The notes under the pieces: generated by a model
Seen by the model: the letters and a program-made list of their open reading frames with translations, nothing else
Database searches by the model: none
What the model was told of the DNA's origin: nothing
Shown here: positions 37,014-46,830 of the stretch, piece after piece
How positions within the stretch are numbered: position 1 is the stretch's first letter
How the letters are laid out: each line of letters opens with the position of its first letter
Translations under genes and position numbers: made by a program
From: Burhinus oedicnemus
Taxonomy: Eukaryota > Chordata > Aves > Charadriiformes > Burhinidae
Length of the DNA stretch: 64,000 bases
Reading direction: 5' to 3'
NCBI GenBank assembly: GCA_008921705.1
Contig: VFFE01007255.1
Location: forward strand, 1,476,421 to 1,540,420

Positions 37014-37129
37014 AAGATGAATACTAGGTGCAAATCTGAGTAGTTCAGCCTGGTGTTGCAAGTGATAATACACAGCTACAAACTCGGCTGGTGAATGGCA
37101 AACCAACTTTTCAGAAAATATACTCTTAC
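37014..37129 (-). CDS. Candidate exon, minus strand (116 nt)
   Basis: On the minus strand the acceptor CCTTTGATATGTTTGCAG|GT and the donor ATTCATCTT|GTGAGT frame an open segment that reads KSIFSEKLVCHSPAEF and later YYHLQHQAELLRFAP. It starts in phase 1 and ends in phase 0. The same reading frame stays open through 36942-37259. Note that the acceptor AG is followed by GTAAGAG, so this position can also be read as a donor. That ambiguity would make the left part a different exon ending at 37130. No family is recognised. Confidence 0.25.
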
Positions 37130-37636
37130 CTGCAAACATATCAAAGGCTGAGTTTATATTAATGAGAAGGGAAAAATTTTTAACTGGAAGACTACACCAA
37201 AAATTATTTTCTGCCTTCGAAACATAAACTTGCCAATGCATTAAGACTTTAACTTGCAAGAAGGTTAAGGAGGTTTTTCAGTTGTTAATTCATGTAACTT
37301 TAGGTATTGCAAAGCTCTATCCATTATCTCTTCTTAAGTGGAAACTCAGATGTGCAGTGTATCACACAAATTTGTAAAAATTATCACTGTGAAACACCAG
37401 TCGTGTTTTGCTCCTTTCTCTAGTTAGCAGATACACACTACAGATAAATCAAATCAGTGGTCAAGATTTTCTAATCTGTGAGATCAAAGTCGCACAAATG
37501 TAAAATGGAAAAAGTAGAAAGAGATCCTGTGTGGCTGGCATAGTCTATAATGCACCACCACACCCTGAAAATACAAAGGAGGTGGTAGACGCTTCCTAGG
37601 GCTGCTACTGGTTCATCTAGCCCACCCGTAGCTGCT

Positions 37637-37725
37637 ATGGGAAACAGGACACCGAGTTAGACAGTCTTTGTAAGTGATGTCCCAAGATCGCAGGTCTTCT
37701 GAATAGTGGCATTAAGACGACATAC
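37637..37725 (-). mobile_element. Probable MIR-like SINE, antisense
   Basis: Read on the plus strand: GGAAACAGGACACCGAGTTA, then TAAGTGATGTCCCAAGATCG, then CAGGT and GAATAGTGGCATTAAGAC. This follows the inverted MIR order (gaaactgaggcacagagagg... aagtgacttgcccaaggtcacac... gaatagaacc). Identity is low, so this is tentative. Confidence 0.45.
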
Positions 37726-38825
37726 GGCCAAACCACGGACTTGAAATAGAGATCTCAAAAGCAAAACAGAGACTATGAAGAATGTTTTTCCCCTAGGTTC
37801 CTGCACCAAAATATCCTTGATGATAACTGAAGACTCTAAGGGACCACAATTTTAAGAAGTAACATATCTATCATGATAGCAGCTAGGTATCACAGAGCTG
37901 GGTGAAGAACAGACATCCCAGCTGAATACCAAAATGTCAGATGGTTGAACAGACTCGCAGACTGAGAATTCTTAAACAAGAATTGAAAGACAGCATTATC
38001 TGCCCTCAGAAGAGAAAGACAAAATGTTTTCTTTTTCTGTCAATTATTCAGACATTTGTGTTCCGTAACAAGTCACCTTAATAGATTTAATTATATTTTT
38101 CCCTACCACATATACTAATATCTGCTGCTGAAAGCAAAGATAGATTTTTTTTCTGGGCAGTGAATTGTGCTGATAGTAATGTTCAGTGGGATTTGCTGCA
38201 ATATCCCAGGCATCTTTAATATTGATACTGTGTAGTCAAGGCCCTTTATTTTTCTAAAAGCACAAAAAATTGTACATGTAGAAGGATACACAGTAGGTTC
38301 AGCCACAATTGCTCTGCCACTTACAGTCTCATTATCTGTTACATGGAAATCAGAGAATGTTCTTAGTTTTAAAACACAGGCTGAATTATTATTTTTTTAC
38401 TTATCTTTGTGCAGGTCAAATTTACATAATACTAATTTCGCCTGTACCGTTTGTCATTTCTAATTAAACTGTGGCCTGCCATGAGATGGCAGCACGTTCA
38501 TAGCTAGCTCCACAGGAAAGGTGAACATGGCACAGAGGAAAGGGCATCTGCCTGCCTGTGCTCAGACAGATAAAGAAAAGACTGTGCAAGTCTAATATGC
38601 GAAAGACAAATTCACTTTACATCAGAATAGTTTAAAACATAAGATACCAATAACATGATGATACAGTATTTACAGAACAGGACAGCTTTTCTTCTTTGAC
38701 CAGTAAGACACCTCAATCAATATTGCTATTGCAGAGCTTAATCCAAATGTCATACGAGCCTCCGGAGGCCTAGAGGCAGCTGGTAGGAAATAACCGAGTT
38801 CATAAAGGGACGGGAAGGCGTGCAA

Positions 38826-38848
38826 ATGCAAATCTTCAGACTTTGTTT
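38826..38848 (+). promoter_or_regulatory. Octamer plus SOX-like motif pair
   Basis: ATGCAAAT (38826-38833), the exact octamer bound by POU factors, lies 7 bp before CTTTGTTT (38841-38848), a SOX-type word. A GCAAAT copy precedes it at 38822. The sequence around it (38780-38930) shows no repeat. It may be an enhancer or chance. Confidence 0.3.
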
Positions 38849-39205
38849 ATGCCTGTCATGAAGGGCCTAATAGAATTTTTCTCATATTTCTCATAATTTC
38901 ATAGACAAAAGTGATCATAAACTAACAAGGCCAAGACATACTTGTGTGCAAGAACTTTCACCGTGGAAATTGCTGTAAACAAAGAACATTAAAACTGGCC
39001 AAATTTGCTATCAGACTGTAAGAGAAGATGGCAGCAGAAAGGATACCAGTGACGACATGATGACATCTGTGAGCTGGCACTGGTCGTTACCAAGTAGTTG
39101 GAGGTACTAGAGCAAAGCAAGTAATCGGGTAATTGGACACTTCCCAATACCAGGAACCAGAGGGAGTAAGATTCCTGTATGTGGGATTGAGGGGCAATGC
39201 TATAC

Positions 39206-39293
39206 CTTATTTTATCTGCCGTACAGAAGTATACTGTCTTGGAATCACATGCTCTGAAGTGGCAGTTTGGGGAGGATACAGCATTAATAGCCA
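39206..39293 (-). CDS. Candidate exon, minus strand (88 nt)
   Basis: On the minus strand a strong pyrimidine-tract acceptor (TCTCTGTTTTTTTCAG|TG) is followed by an open frame reading AINAVSSPNCHFRACD, and a donor AATAAG|GTATAG. Phase is 1 at the start and 2 at the end. The frame is part of a 116-codon stretch open at 38989-39339. No domain is recognised. Phase would allow a direct join to the candidate terminal exon at 34960-35140, but this may be coincidence. Confidence 0.2.
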
Positions 39294-39883
39294 CTGAAAA
39301 AAACAGAGATGCTAAGGAATTTTTGCAGTGATAGTACATTGCTCTTTTTCTCTATTATTATATTGAGAACCTCATCCAGGAAGTCTTTGAAATAGATACA
39401 AAAGATACTTCATTATTCTCAGTCTGTAAAACTAAACCAAAAAGGACACGCACTTTTTCCTTGCATTCTTTGTAGAGAGTTTAATTTTACATGTTACCTG
39501 TCAATAACTGGAAGCAGCTTCTTTGAATTTCCTCTTGTTGGTTTCTAAAGAACTATCCAGAAACTGCCTTTTCTCTACACCCCCAAAGAGCTGATATGGC
39601 TGGTATTTTGAAACCCCAATCAAATATGTCTTCAATTAACAGCACGTCCCCTATCTGCTTCCTGGTAATCTGGGGAGATAACATGCTGCCTTGTTCAAGC
39701 CACACAAAGTATGAGTGTCACCACCGCATCACCTCATCCTTCCCCATTTGGCAAGCTTTGTTCCTTCCTCGCACGCACGTATAAACACGTCTGCCCCTCG
39801 GAGTAGCACTGCTCTGGACCACACAAAGATGGAGAAAGAACTTGAGAGATGAGATACTGACACGAGGCTTTCAAAGCGTGATG

Positions 39884-39930
39884 AATATATATATTTGTGT
39901 GTATATTCATATACATATAGTATATATTTT
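39884..39930. repeat. TA/TG-rich microsatellite-like tract
   Basis: ATATATATATTTGTGTGTATATTCATATACATATAGTATATAT-type sequence with partial inverted symmetry. It is low complexity and likely polymorphic in length. Confidence 0.75.
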
Positions 39931-39934
39931 TCAT

Positions 39935-42465
39935 CTCAGAAATTCCTACGTGCTAAGTTTTGAAAAACTGCCTTTGTAAAACAGATATTAAAGCATTAAC
40001 TTTCTGGGTGTGCAAAGAAAACGTAAGATCCCTGTTTTATGCTATGGCAAAGTGCAAAGCTCAACAATCGAAAAGAAGCATTAAAGTGTAATTATGGTAC
40101 TTTATATTACAATCCCATAATTGTCTTAGTAATTTTCCCGAAGTAATTTAAACGTGTCTTTTAGATATTCAAGCAGTAAAACTCCAGATATCATCATCCA
40201 AGATAATAGCCTTGAATCGATAACCAAACAAGAAAAAAATCCCCCACAAAACCCAGAGGCCAAGAGAGCCTCCTTTCTCAGTGCTTTTCTGAGCGTGACA
40301 TAGCCTGCCAGTAACTCGCAGTCCCACTCTGTAGCTACAAACTATTTGATACTATTGAATTTTTCCCGGCAGAGGCTTTTTATTTAAATAAGTGATTTTT
40401 AAGCCAAAAAGATCTCCCAGTCTAAACTCCTCCAACATACAGACTCAGTCATTTTTCACACCAATAATCTGGGTTTCATTGAAGGAAAATAGGCATATGT
40501 GATTGATTTTTCTTCCCTATCATAGCATGAGATTTTTATTCACTGGAGAACATCATGTACACAGTTTTACTGTTGCACTAGATATTATATCTGATTTTGT
40601 TTAGCAGAATCAATATTTTCTTCAAAACAAAAAAAAAACCCAGATACATAAAAGTCTGTACATAAACATGTACCAAGAATGACACAGCTCAGGAGAAGGC
40701 GGACAGACTGACGTGCTTGCTGCTGTCCACTGTGATCTGTATATAGGGCACCATGAACATGAACTCGAACTTGGATATTGCAGTCTCCAAGAGTGGTTCC
40801 ATCAACTTTAGCAGATTCTGGATCATGTTCTCTTTTCCTTTCTATTTATTTGGCAATTAATGTGTGCATTCTTACATAAGTAGCACAAGCAGCTTTTTGA
40901 TTATTTTAATAGATTTTTTTCTCCACACACTTTCCCCCTGCTGTGTCACTGTGCTACTGAAACTTCACTAATACAAAATCCATCATGACATAACATGATA
41001 ATTAGATCAGATTGCTGGTGCACGATGATATTCTGTATTACTATATTGACATGTCACTTGCTCTTTTTGAGATAAACTCAAAATAATTTGAAACATCTCT
41101 TCATCAGCTTCTGCAAGGACATAATCTCTCTCTTTTTTCTAAATATCCACGAAAGAATAATTCTCAGGCAATAAAGAAATAAGTAAACTCTACACATTTG
41201 AAAATTCTACCTAATTTAATTTTGGGGGAAGGGTGGGGCTGAGGGTGGGAAAAGCCATCCAAATTTTCAGAATGCCTAAAATTTACTAAGCTTAATGTTG
41301 GGACCTGGTCTTAAAATATACAGCTTCCCATCTCTTCATAGCAGCCTACTAGATTTGCTCCTGTACCATTTCTTCTTCTTTTGTTACAGAAAACTACAAA
41401 CTTCTCTGACAAAAAGCACCTCAGGACTCCTGTAGTACCTCTTCTTCATCCTACTCCGTGCCCAGCTAAGAGCATGGCTTTTGACTGTATGTTGGCATTC
41501 TTACCGAGAATCTGCCCACCATGTTCCAGTTTTACCTACTCTTGTTTTTACTAAAGCTCTACTATTAAATACAACTTCTAATTATTATTAGTTTATATTT
41601 TTTTCTCCCTGCAAGTTACAATCATAGAAAGCAGAAGAGTTTCAGTTGCAAGTGAATTGAGGGGACAGAAGAGGAGGTCTTTCACTAATAAATCCCCTCA
41701 CCAAGAAGTAAAATGCACCACTGCACAGAGCTGAAAAAAATATTTTCTAATGAGTAGCAAGTTTGCCCCAAAACAAAATACTTTAGGGTCAAAAAAAAAA
41801 TCTGTACTCTGATAAATTTCAGAAAGAGAAAGAATGAGTCCTTCACTGAAATATCAATTTTTTTGTCTCAAAGTGGCAATATTACTGAAGAGCGGTTCAC
41901 AATTTAAAAATTATATATCCCCCAATAAAGCAGTATATTTATTAATTCACTGTTTCATTATTCCTTGAAAATACTCAATTTGGTTGAAAACTGAAACCAA
42001 ATTTCCCAGCTTGTCCATTTGGCAACCAGAGCAATCTATAATTGCTGAAGCCTATGCAGGAAGTTTACAGAAGGCATATACGCACTGTAAGACCACAGTA
42101 GAAGAACGAAACAGGACACGGGCACTTGTAACGTGTCTCTGCAAACTGGGAATTCTGAACAGGAATCACCTTTCATTTTTAAGACAAGTCAGGAAAAGCC
42201 TAGATGCCTTTAGTCATGGTTGCTCTTGGATTTTGGCTTTGACTTGTAGGACACTATATCATCTCACTTTATTGACTTCCAGATCATCATTTCTTACAAT
42301 AAATTATGCTTCTGTACCCATTCAGCCTGCATCAGTTTATTAACTATATCTTTCTAGTACTATGAAAATGACAGTCTGTAAGTCTGTTTATTTAGAAGCA
42401 GCTCACTGCAATATTTGAAACAACCTTTGATTCCATACGTTTAGAAGATGAAATCATGCTTTAAC
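39935..42465. other. Non-coding stretch
   Basis: About 2.5 kb. A G-quadruplex motif lies at 41224-41249. The 119-codon open frame at 41984-42343 has no recognisable domain and no good flanking splice signals. No other features are seen. Confidence 0.6.
41224..41249 (+). other. Strong putative G-quadruplex
   Basis: GGGGG AA GGG T GGGG CTGA GGG T GGG gives five G-tracts with loops of 2, 1, 4 and 1 nt in otherwise AT-rich DNA. This meets the standard quadruplex pattern with one spare tract. No neighbouring CpG-rich promoter is seen. Confidence 0.75.
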
Positions 42466-42540
42466 AATTCATAGATTTTTAAGGCCAGAAGGTATTCAGA
42501 CCATTTTTTTTTTCCAGTCTTCGAATGCTTTTGTATTCCC
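42466..42540 (-). mobile_element. Old CR1 LINE 3' end, antisense
   Basis: Read on the plus strand: AATTCATAGATTTTTAAGGC, then CAGAAGGTATTCAGACCAT, a T-run expansion, and CCAGTCT. This is the inverted 3' terminus of an old CR1 group (consensus: aatcatagattcttaaggccagaagggaccat...agtctgacc), older than the other CR1 copies in the window. The T-run is a later insertion. Confidence 0.65.
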
Positions 42541-44067
42541 ATGAAGGATTAGCAAAAGCAAAGCCAGCAGCAGCTCATTTTTATACAGTTCGAAGGAAGA
42601 CATGGCAGCAAATGTTTACTCTAGACAGCAGCTGCTAAGTACCTTTCGCAGTGACTTCTTCCCTGTGAGGCGGCACACTGACTATTTGCATTCTCAAGAA
42701 TTCCAGACTGTTCTCGCTCCTTTGACCTGGCAGACCTATTCTGCTACTTCAAGTAGTCACACCAAATTGGTAAAATAAAGGCAAAATGGAGTGCACAGTT
42801 TCGAAAAACTTCAAGATACAATTTCAAGCTTATTTCCTACATAGAAAACTAAAATCTCAAACAGCTCCTCCTGGGACTAAACTCTATCATTTGTGTTCTG
42901 CTAAATGATCATTCCAGATCATTCTCTGTTACAATGTCTAGACTGGGAGAAAAACCGTAACAGCTATTTTTTTTAATTCTTAGTCATGTAAGTGTTCTTC
43001 ATTCAGCCAGCTAAGGGGATTACTCACATGATTAACAGATTTGAATCCGAAATATTTTGAAAAGTAGACAGTTGTATTGAAATAAATAAAAGAGATACTG
43101 TATAACAGACTGCAGAATGCGAGATGCGGACAGTCTGCAGCCAAATGGGTTACACTACTGTCAAAGGAATTACACCAAAACCGAGCAATTTAATCCTCAC
43201 AGTTCATACCAACCATTTAAGAAACTGATTTTATGGTAACACCATCTAACTCCACTTTATAACATTTCTTCCATGCCTAGAGCATTCAAATACAGGTTCA
43301 GCTCTTTTCTGTGATGACCCTCAGATTTTATTGTTGAAAACTGGGGCATACAGCATGCTGTGAGGTGACAAACGCTGCCGATAGCCTAAGATTTGGACAT
43401 CGGCATTCAAATGATGTTACAAATACAACTCCATACACAAAACATTTAACACATTGCTCCTTTATACTGCTGTTGTCTGGCAGAACACGCTAAGCAGACA
43501 CGTCTGTTTTGTTTAACCTTGTGCCATCTCTCTCATCAGATAAAGCAACACATCAAAAGGCCTTTTTCAATAAAACTTCAGTCACTTGCAGCTAGTATTA
43601 ATGTTAGGAAAAGGGGGGGAGAAAGGGGAATAAGAGATGAGAATCAGAGTGTGATCTTTCTCCTGTAGGAGGAAGTCAGGGAAGCTAAGTACACTAGGAA
43701 AGTGTTTACTTAAAAGGTTGATTGTTTCAGAATCTAATTTAAAAACTCCACACTAAAGCATTTCCTTAACTCAGTATTTAATGTCCTCTAAGCAGGTAGG
43801 ATGGAAGGTAAGCCAGATTAGGTCAGAGGTGGGATGTTAATAAGCAAACACTGTGTCAATTTTGATAGCCGAATCAAGGTCATTTAGCCTAAACACTGAC
43901 ACATGCTGTAAACAAGCTGCAAGCTCTAAAGAGGCTTCACCTGCCTACCTATGCTGGTTTTTTGTGTTTGGTGGGGTTTTTTTTTAAAAAAAAGACTCAC
44001 CATGTTAATTCTGCACTGGTAATGGGGTTTACAGGTGCACACCATCACTGCACTCCAGGGATAGCAC

Positions 44068-44094
44068 TGCACTACTACTGCACTACTACTGCAC
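44068..44094. repeat. 11-bp tandem repeat (about 2.5 copies)
   Basis: The unit TGCACTACTAC occurs at 44068-44078 and 44079-44089, followed by TGCAC. The copies are perfect. It is a minisatellite seed or slippage product. Confidence 0.9.
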
Positions 44095-44150
44095 GCTTCA
44101 TGGACAAAGCTCAGAAGGTGGCAAAAATCTTCCAGGCAGCAAGGAACAGC

Positions 44151-44210
44151 CCAAGCCAAATTAATAAATCAGAGTTCGGTCCAAGCCAAATGCATAAATC
44201 AGAGTCCAGC
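44151..44210. repeat. 30-bp direct repeat, two copies
   Basis: The unit begins CCAAGCCAAATTAATAAATC (44151) and CCAAGCCAAATGCATAAATC (44181), both continuing AGAGT. The two 30-bp copies differ at a handful of positions. It lies just after the 11-bp repeat, marking a slippage-prone spot. Confidence 0.9.
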
Positions 44211-44825
44211 ACAATCAAAAATAATCTCATACAAAATGGTTAAATGGATCTAGAGCATGACTGGTAGGGATGGAAGTCTGGAAAGGTTCAGTTATCCTGA
44301 ACATTAGAGGGGGCTGTTTCAACAAAATCAGAAATAAACATAAAAGCATGTTTTCACAAGGAGGTGAGTGATCAGTATTTTTGGTGAAATCTTTATTTAT
44401 TTTTTGATACTTTCACAGGCATGGCAAAGTTGATTCAACATTGTATTAATGAGTTAAGTACCAGGTGAACCAAAAAAAATAGATAAGGCACTGCCACAAG
44501 CTTCTCCTGAGTAGGTGACAAATGTTCTTGTTTCCTCCCATGACATATGACATATGCTACAATCAGTGACAATTAGCCTGAAGTTAAAGCAGCCTTGCAT
44601 TATTGACACGCTAGAATAACTTAGAGGAATATTGTACTAATAGAACCAGGATGAACTTTTTGCCCCCAGAGCAAGAGTTACTTACACTTGCATAGATGGA
44701 CAAGAGGTGCTAGTGCGCTGAGGGACAACGTTGCGAAAATTCAACAACCTTCATCAGTAGTCTAACACAAGACTGAAAGCACTAAAACATCGTGCATCCA
44801 TGAGCACAATCGCCAAATAGGAATT

Positions 44826-44837
44826 CCCCCCCCCCCC
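44826..44837. repeat. Poly-C run followed by poly-A
   Basis: Twelve C residues, then TT and a run of A. The homopolymer is prone to length error in sequencing. Confidence 0.9.
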
Positions 44838-45375
44838 TTAAAAAAAAAGCAAGTGCAAAATGTTACTACCATACTCATGAAATATATGAGAGGAAAAAAA
44901 AAAAAAAAGGCTACTCTAGAGGCAGAGATTCTTAAAGCAAACATACTTTTGTCCTTTAGAATATCTTTCAGAAAATTAAACTTATTGATGTAATCTGTTG
45001 AAGTGCATGAAGGTAACCTTGCTAAGACACAATAATTTCTCAATGTTTTGTTCCTATTGAGGCACAGAGATCTCTATTCATTTGCACTGTGTTACACACA
45101 GCTGATGGAACCATCATTAATTATAGCTTGGGACACTGTCTGCAGCCTGTATTCACTACAATACAGAAGCAGTTTCCAAAATGAAACACAGCCTTCAAAC
45201 CTTGACGTAAGTCTGCAGTTCTTCAAAATAATCATAGATTTGCTGTAAAAGGCAGCACTAAACTAGAAATCTAATCACTTTTTACATCACTAACGAACTG
45301 TCCCATACGCATAAGTCACATGGCAGCAGTGATGCCCAGCTTTGTATGGGTGGGATCAAAGGGGCAGTCTGCCAG

Positions 45376-45692
45376 AGATCACAGAATCGCCTAGCTTGCA
45401 AGGGACGTCTAAGATCATCAAGTCCAACCATCAACCCAACACTTGCAAGGGACGTCTAAGATCATAAAGTCCAACCATCAACCCAACACTGCCCAAACCA
45501 CCACTAACCCATGTCCCTCAGCACCACGGCTGCCCGGCTGTTAAACACCTCCAGGGGTGGCACTTCCACCACTTCCCTGGGCAGCCTGCTCCAATGTTTG
45601 ATAACTCTTTCAGTGAAAATTTTTTTCCTAATATCCATCCTAAACCTCCCCTGGCACAACTTGAGGCCATTTCCTCTTGTCCTATCGCTACA
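45376..45692 (-). mobile_element. CR1 LINE 3' end, antisense, with internal duplication
   Basis: Read on the plus strand: ATCACAGAATCGCCTAGCTT, then AAGTCCAACCATCAACCCAA, CACTGCCCAAACCACCACTA, CTTCCCTGGGCAGCCTGCTC, and TTGAGGCCATTTCCTCTTGT. This is the inverted avian CR1 3' end, truncated at its 5' side near 45692. The two overlapping frames at 45504-45786 are parts of it. A 47-bp segment near its 3' end is duplicated (separate entry). Confidence 0.95.
45395..45488. repeat. 47-bp tandem duplication inside CR1
   Basis: Units 45395-45441 and 45442-45488 start CTTGCAAGGGACGTCTAAGA and end CAACCCAACA. They differ at one base (ATCATCAAG versus ATCATAAAG). Ordinary CR1 copies have one such unit, so the duplication arose within or just before this insertion. 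Confidence 0.95.
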
Positions 45693-46272
45693 GCCACAGT
45701 TTCTTTTCACGCCTAGTCTTTCCTTTTTTTCTTTTCTCCTAAGTGTTGCCAGCTTTTATGCTGACACAGACAGCGACAAGTCTTAGGGACCAGTTTATAC
45801 AGGCGAATTCACTTACTAACTGAAAGCACAGTTGCCATCTGCAGGACCCAACTGCACAACAAGAAAAACCTTTTCTGCAGTTTCCCTCACAGTAGATGTT
45901 ACTAACCCAGAAGCACTGCCAACTTTTTTCCCCCCGAAAGGTACATATTCTCTCCTACTGCTGTTTTTACATAACAAGGGCTTTACAAGCTTCAGAATAA
46001 AGTGTCTTAGACTTCAGTTTCTTCTCTGCATGAAAAGGCTAAATAGCCTTCTGTAATAAAGCCACAGGACTGTAGTCAGTAGAATGAAATTATACTTGTC
46101 TATATCGCCAAAGACTTAGTTAATTACATAAGTACTTGACATGTCCTTATTTTTTATATTTTTATTTCAAGCAGAAATTAGCATTCAAATCTTTTTATAG
46201 CTGTTTGTTCCTGGGGTTAAAAATACAAGTAAAAACACCTCAGTTAATAAAATGGACATTGGTAAGAACCAG
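45693..46272. other. Non-coding stretch
   Basis: No gene or repeat is recognised between the CR1 and the hairpin. A short frame at 45832-46056 shows nothing recognisable. Confidence 0.6.
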
Positions 46273-46316
46273 ATACCGATATAAAAGAGAGTAATTTTCC
46301 TCTTTTATGCCGGTAT
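46273..46316. other. Imperfect hairpin, 17-bp stem
   Basis: ATACCGATATAAAAGAG (46273-46289) pairs with CTCTTTTATGCCGGTAT (46300-46316) around a 10-nt loop, with one A-C mismatch and one T-G wobble. A further G-C pair can extend the stem by one. This is well beyond most chance hairpins, but shorter than a typical microRNA precursor arm. Function unknown. Confidence 0.6.
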
Positions 46317-46462
46317 CAATGACTAGTAATTCATCTCTGGAAGCAGCCTTTGCTAATTAACTGCTACTGCACAGTCAGCAGCAGACTTGCAGTAAGGTGT
46401 ACCACAGGCACATGGTGACAGCAGGTTGGGGGGGTGGTGGTTGGTTTTTTTCCCCTTGGCAG

Positions 46463-46703
46463 TAGAGATCTGCGGAGAAGAAAACTGAAGGTCAGAGAGA
46501 CGCAGGACCTGCCTTCCAGGCCTCCTTGTTCACACAGCCTGGCAATCTGCCCCCAAGAGTGGCTTGCCGTCATTGCCCTGTGGCTCAGGCACAGTCGATC
46601 AACTGCCCCACGGCGCAGAGGAGGAAACCAAGAGAGACGATGGCACGTTTGGCCCCATGGTTGATTCCAGTGGCGCTTTGCACAAGCAAGGTCTGTTTGC
46701 AGG
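46463..46703 (+). other. Candidate GC-richer exon, possibly non-coding
   Basis: An unusually good acceptor (GGTTTTTTTCCCCTTGGCAG|TA) and a donor (TTGCAGG|GTGAGC) bracket 241 bases that are clearly richer in G+C than the flanks. No single plus-strand frame is open across the whole segment (46434-46664 and 46526-46750 each cover part). If transcribed, it would be an untranslated or lncRNA exon. Minus-strand frames are also open here. No repeat family is recognised. Confidence 0.22.
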
Positions 46704-46830
46704 GTGAGCTGTTAGCAGACCTGTCACACCTTTGCAGCACTTCCAAATAGGGATTATAAACTGAACTGGAGAAGTTGCTCCACTGTCCACTTAAAACCCT
46801 GCAGGATAATGAAACTGAGATGATAAACAT

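Larger units (their letters stand above)
42541..45374. other. Non-coding stretch with local tandem repeats
   Basis: No gene is supported. Local simple structures are listed separately at 44068-44094, 44151-44210 and 44826-44837. The 93-codon frames at 43962-44243 and 44762-45043 run through these repeats and through homopolymers, and are not credible. Confidence 0.6.

Noticed and set aside
41984..42343. 119-codon plus-strand frame with protein-like start
   Set aside because: It begins at a TTG, has no clear acceptor or donor at its edges and no recognised domain. Its openness is compatible with chance in a window of this size.
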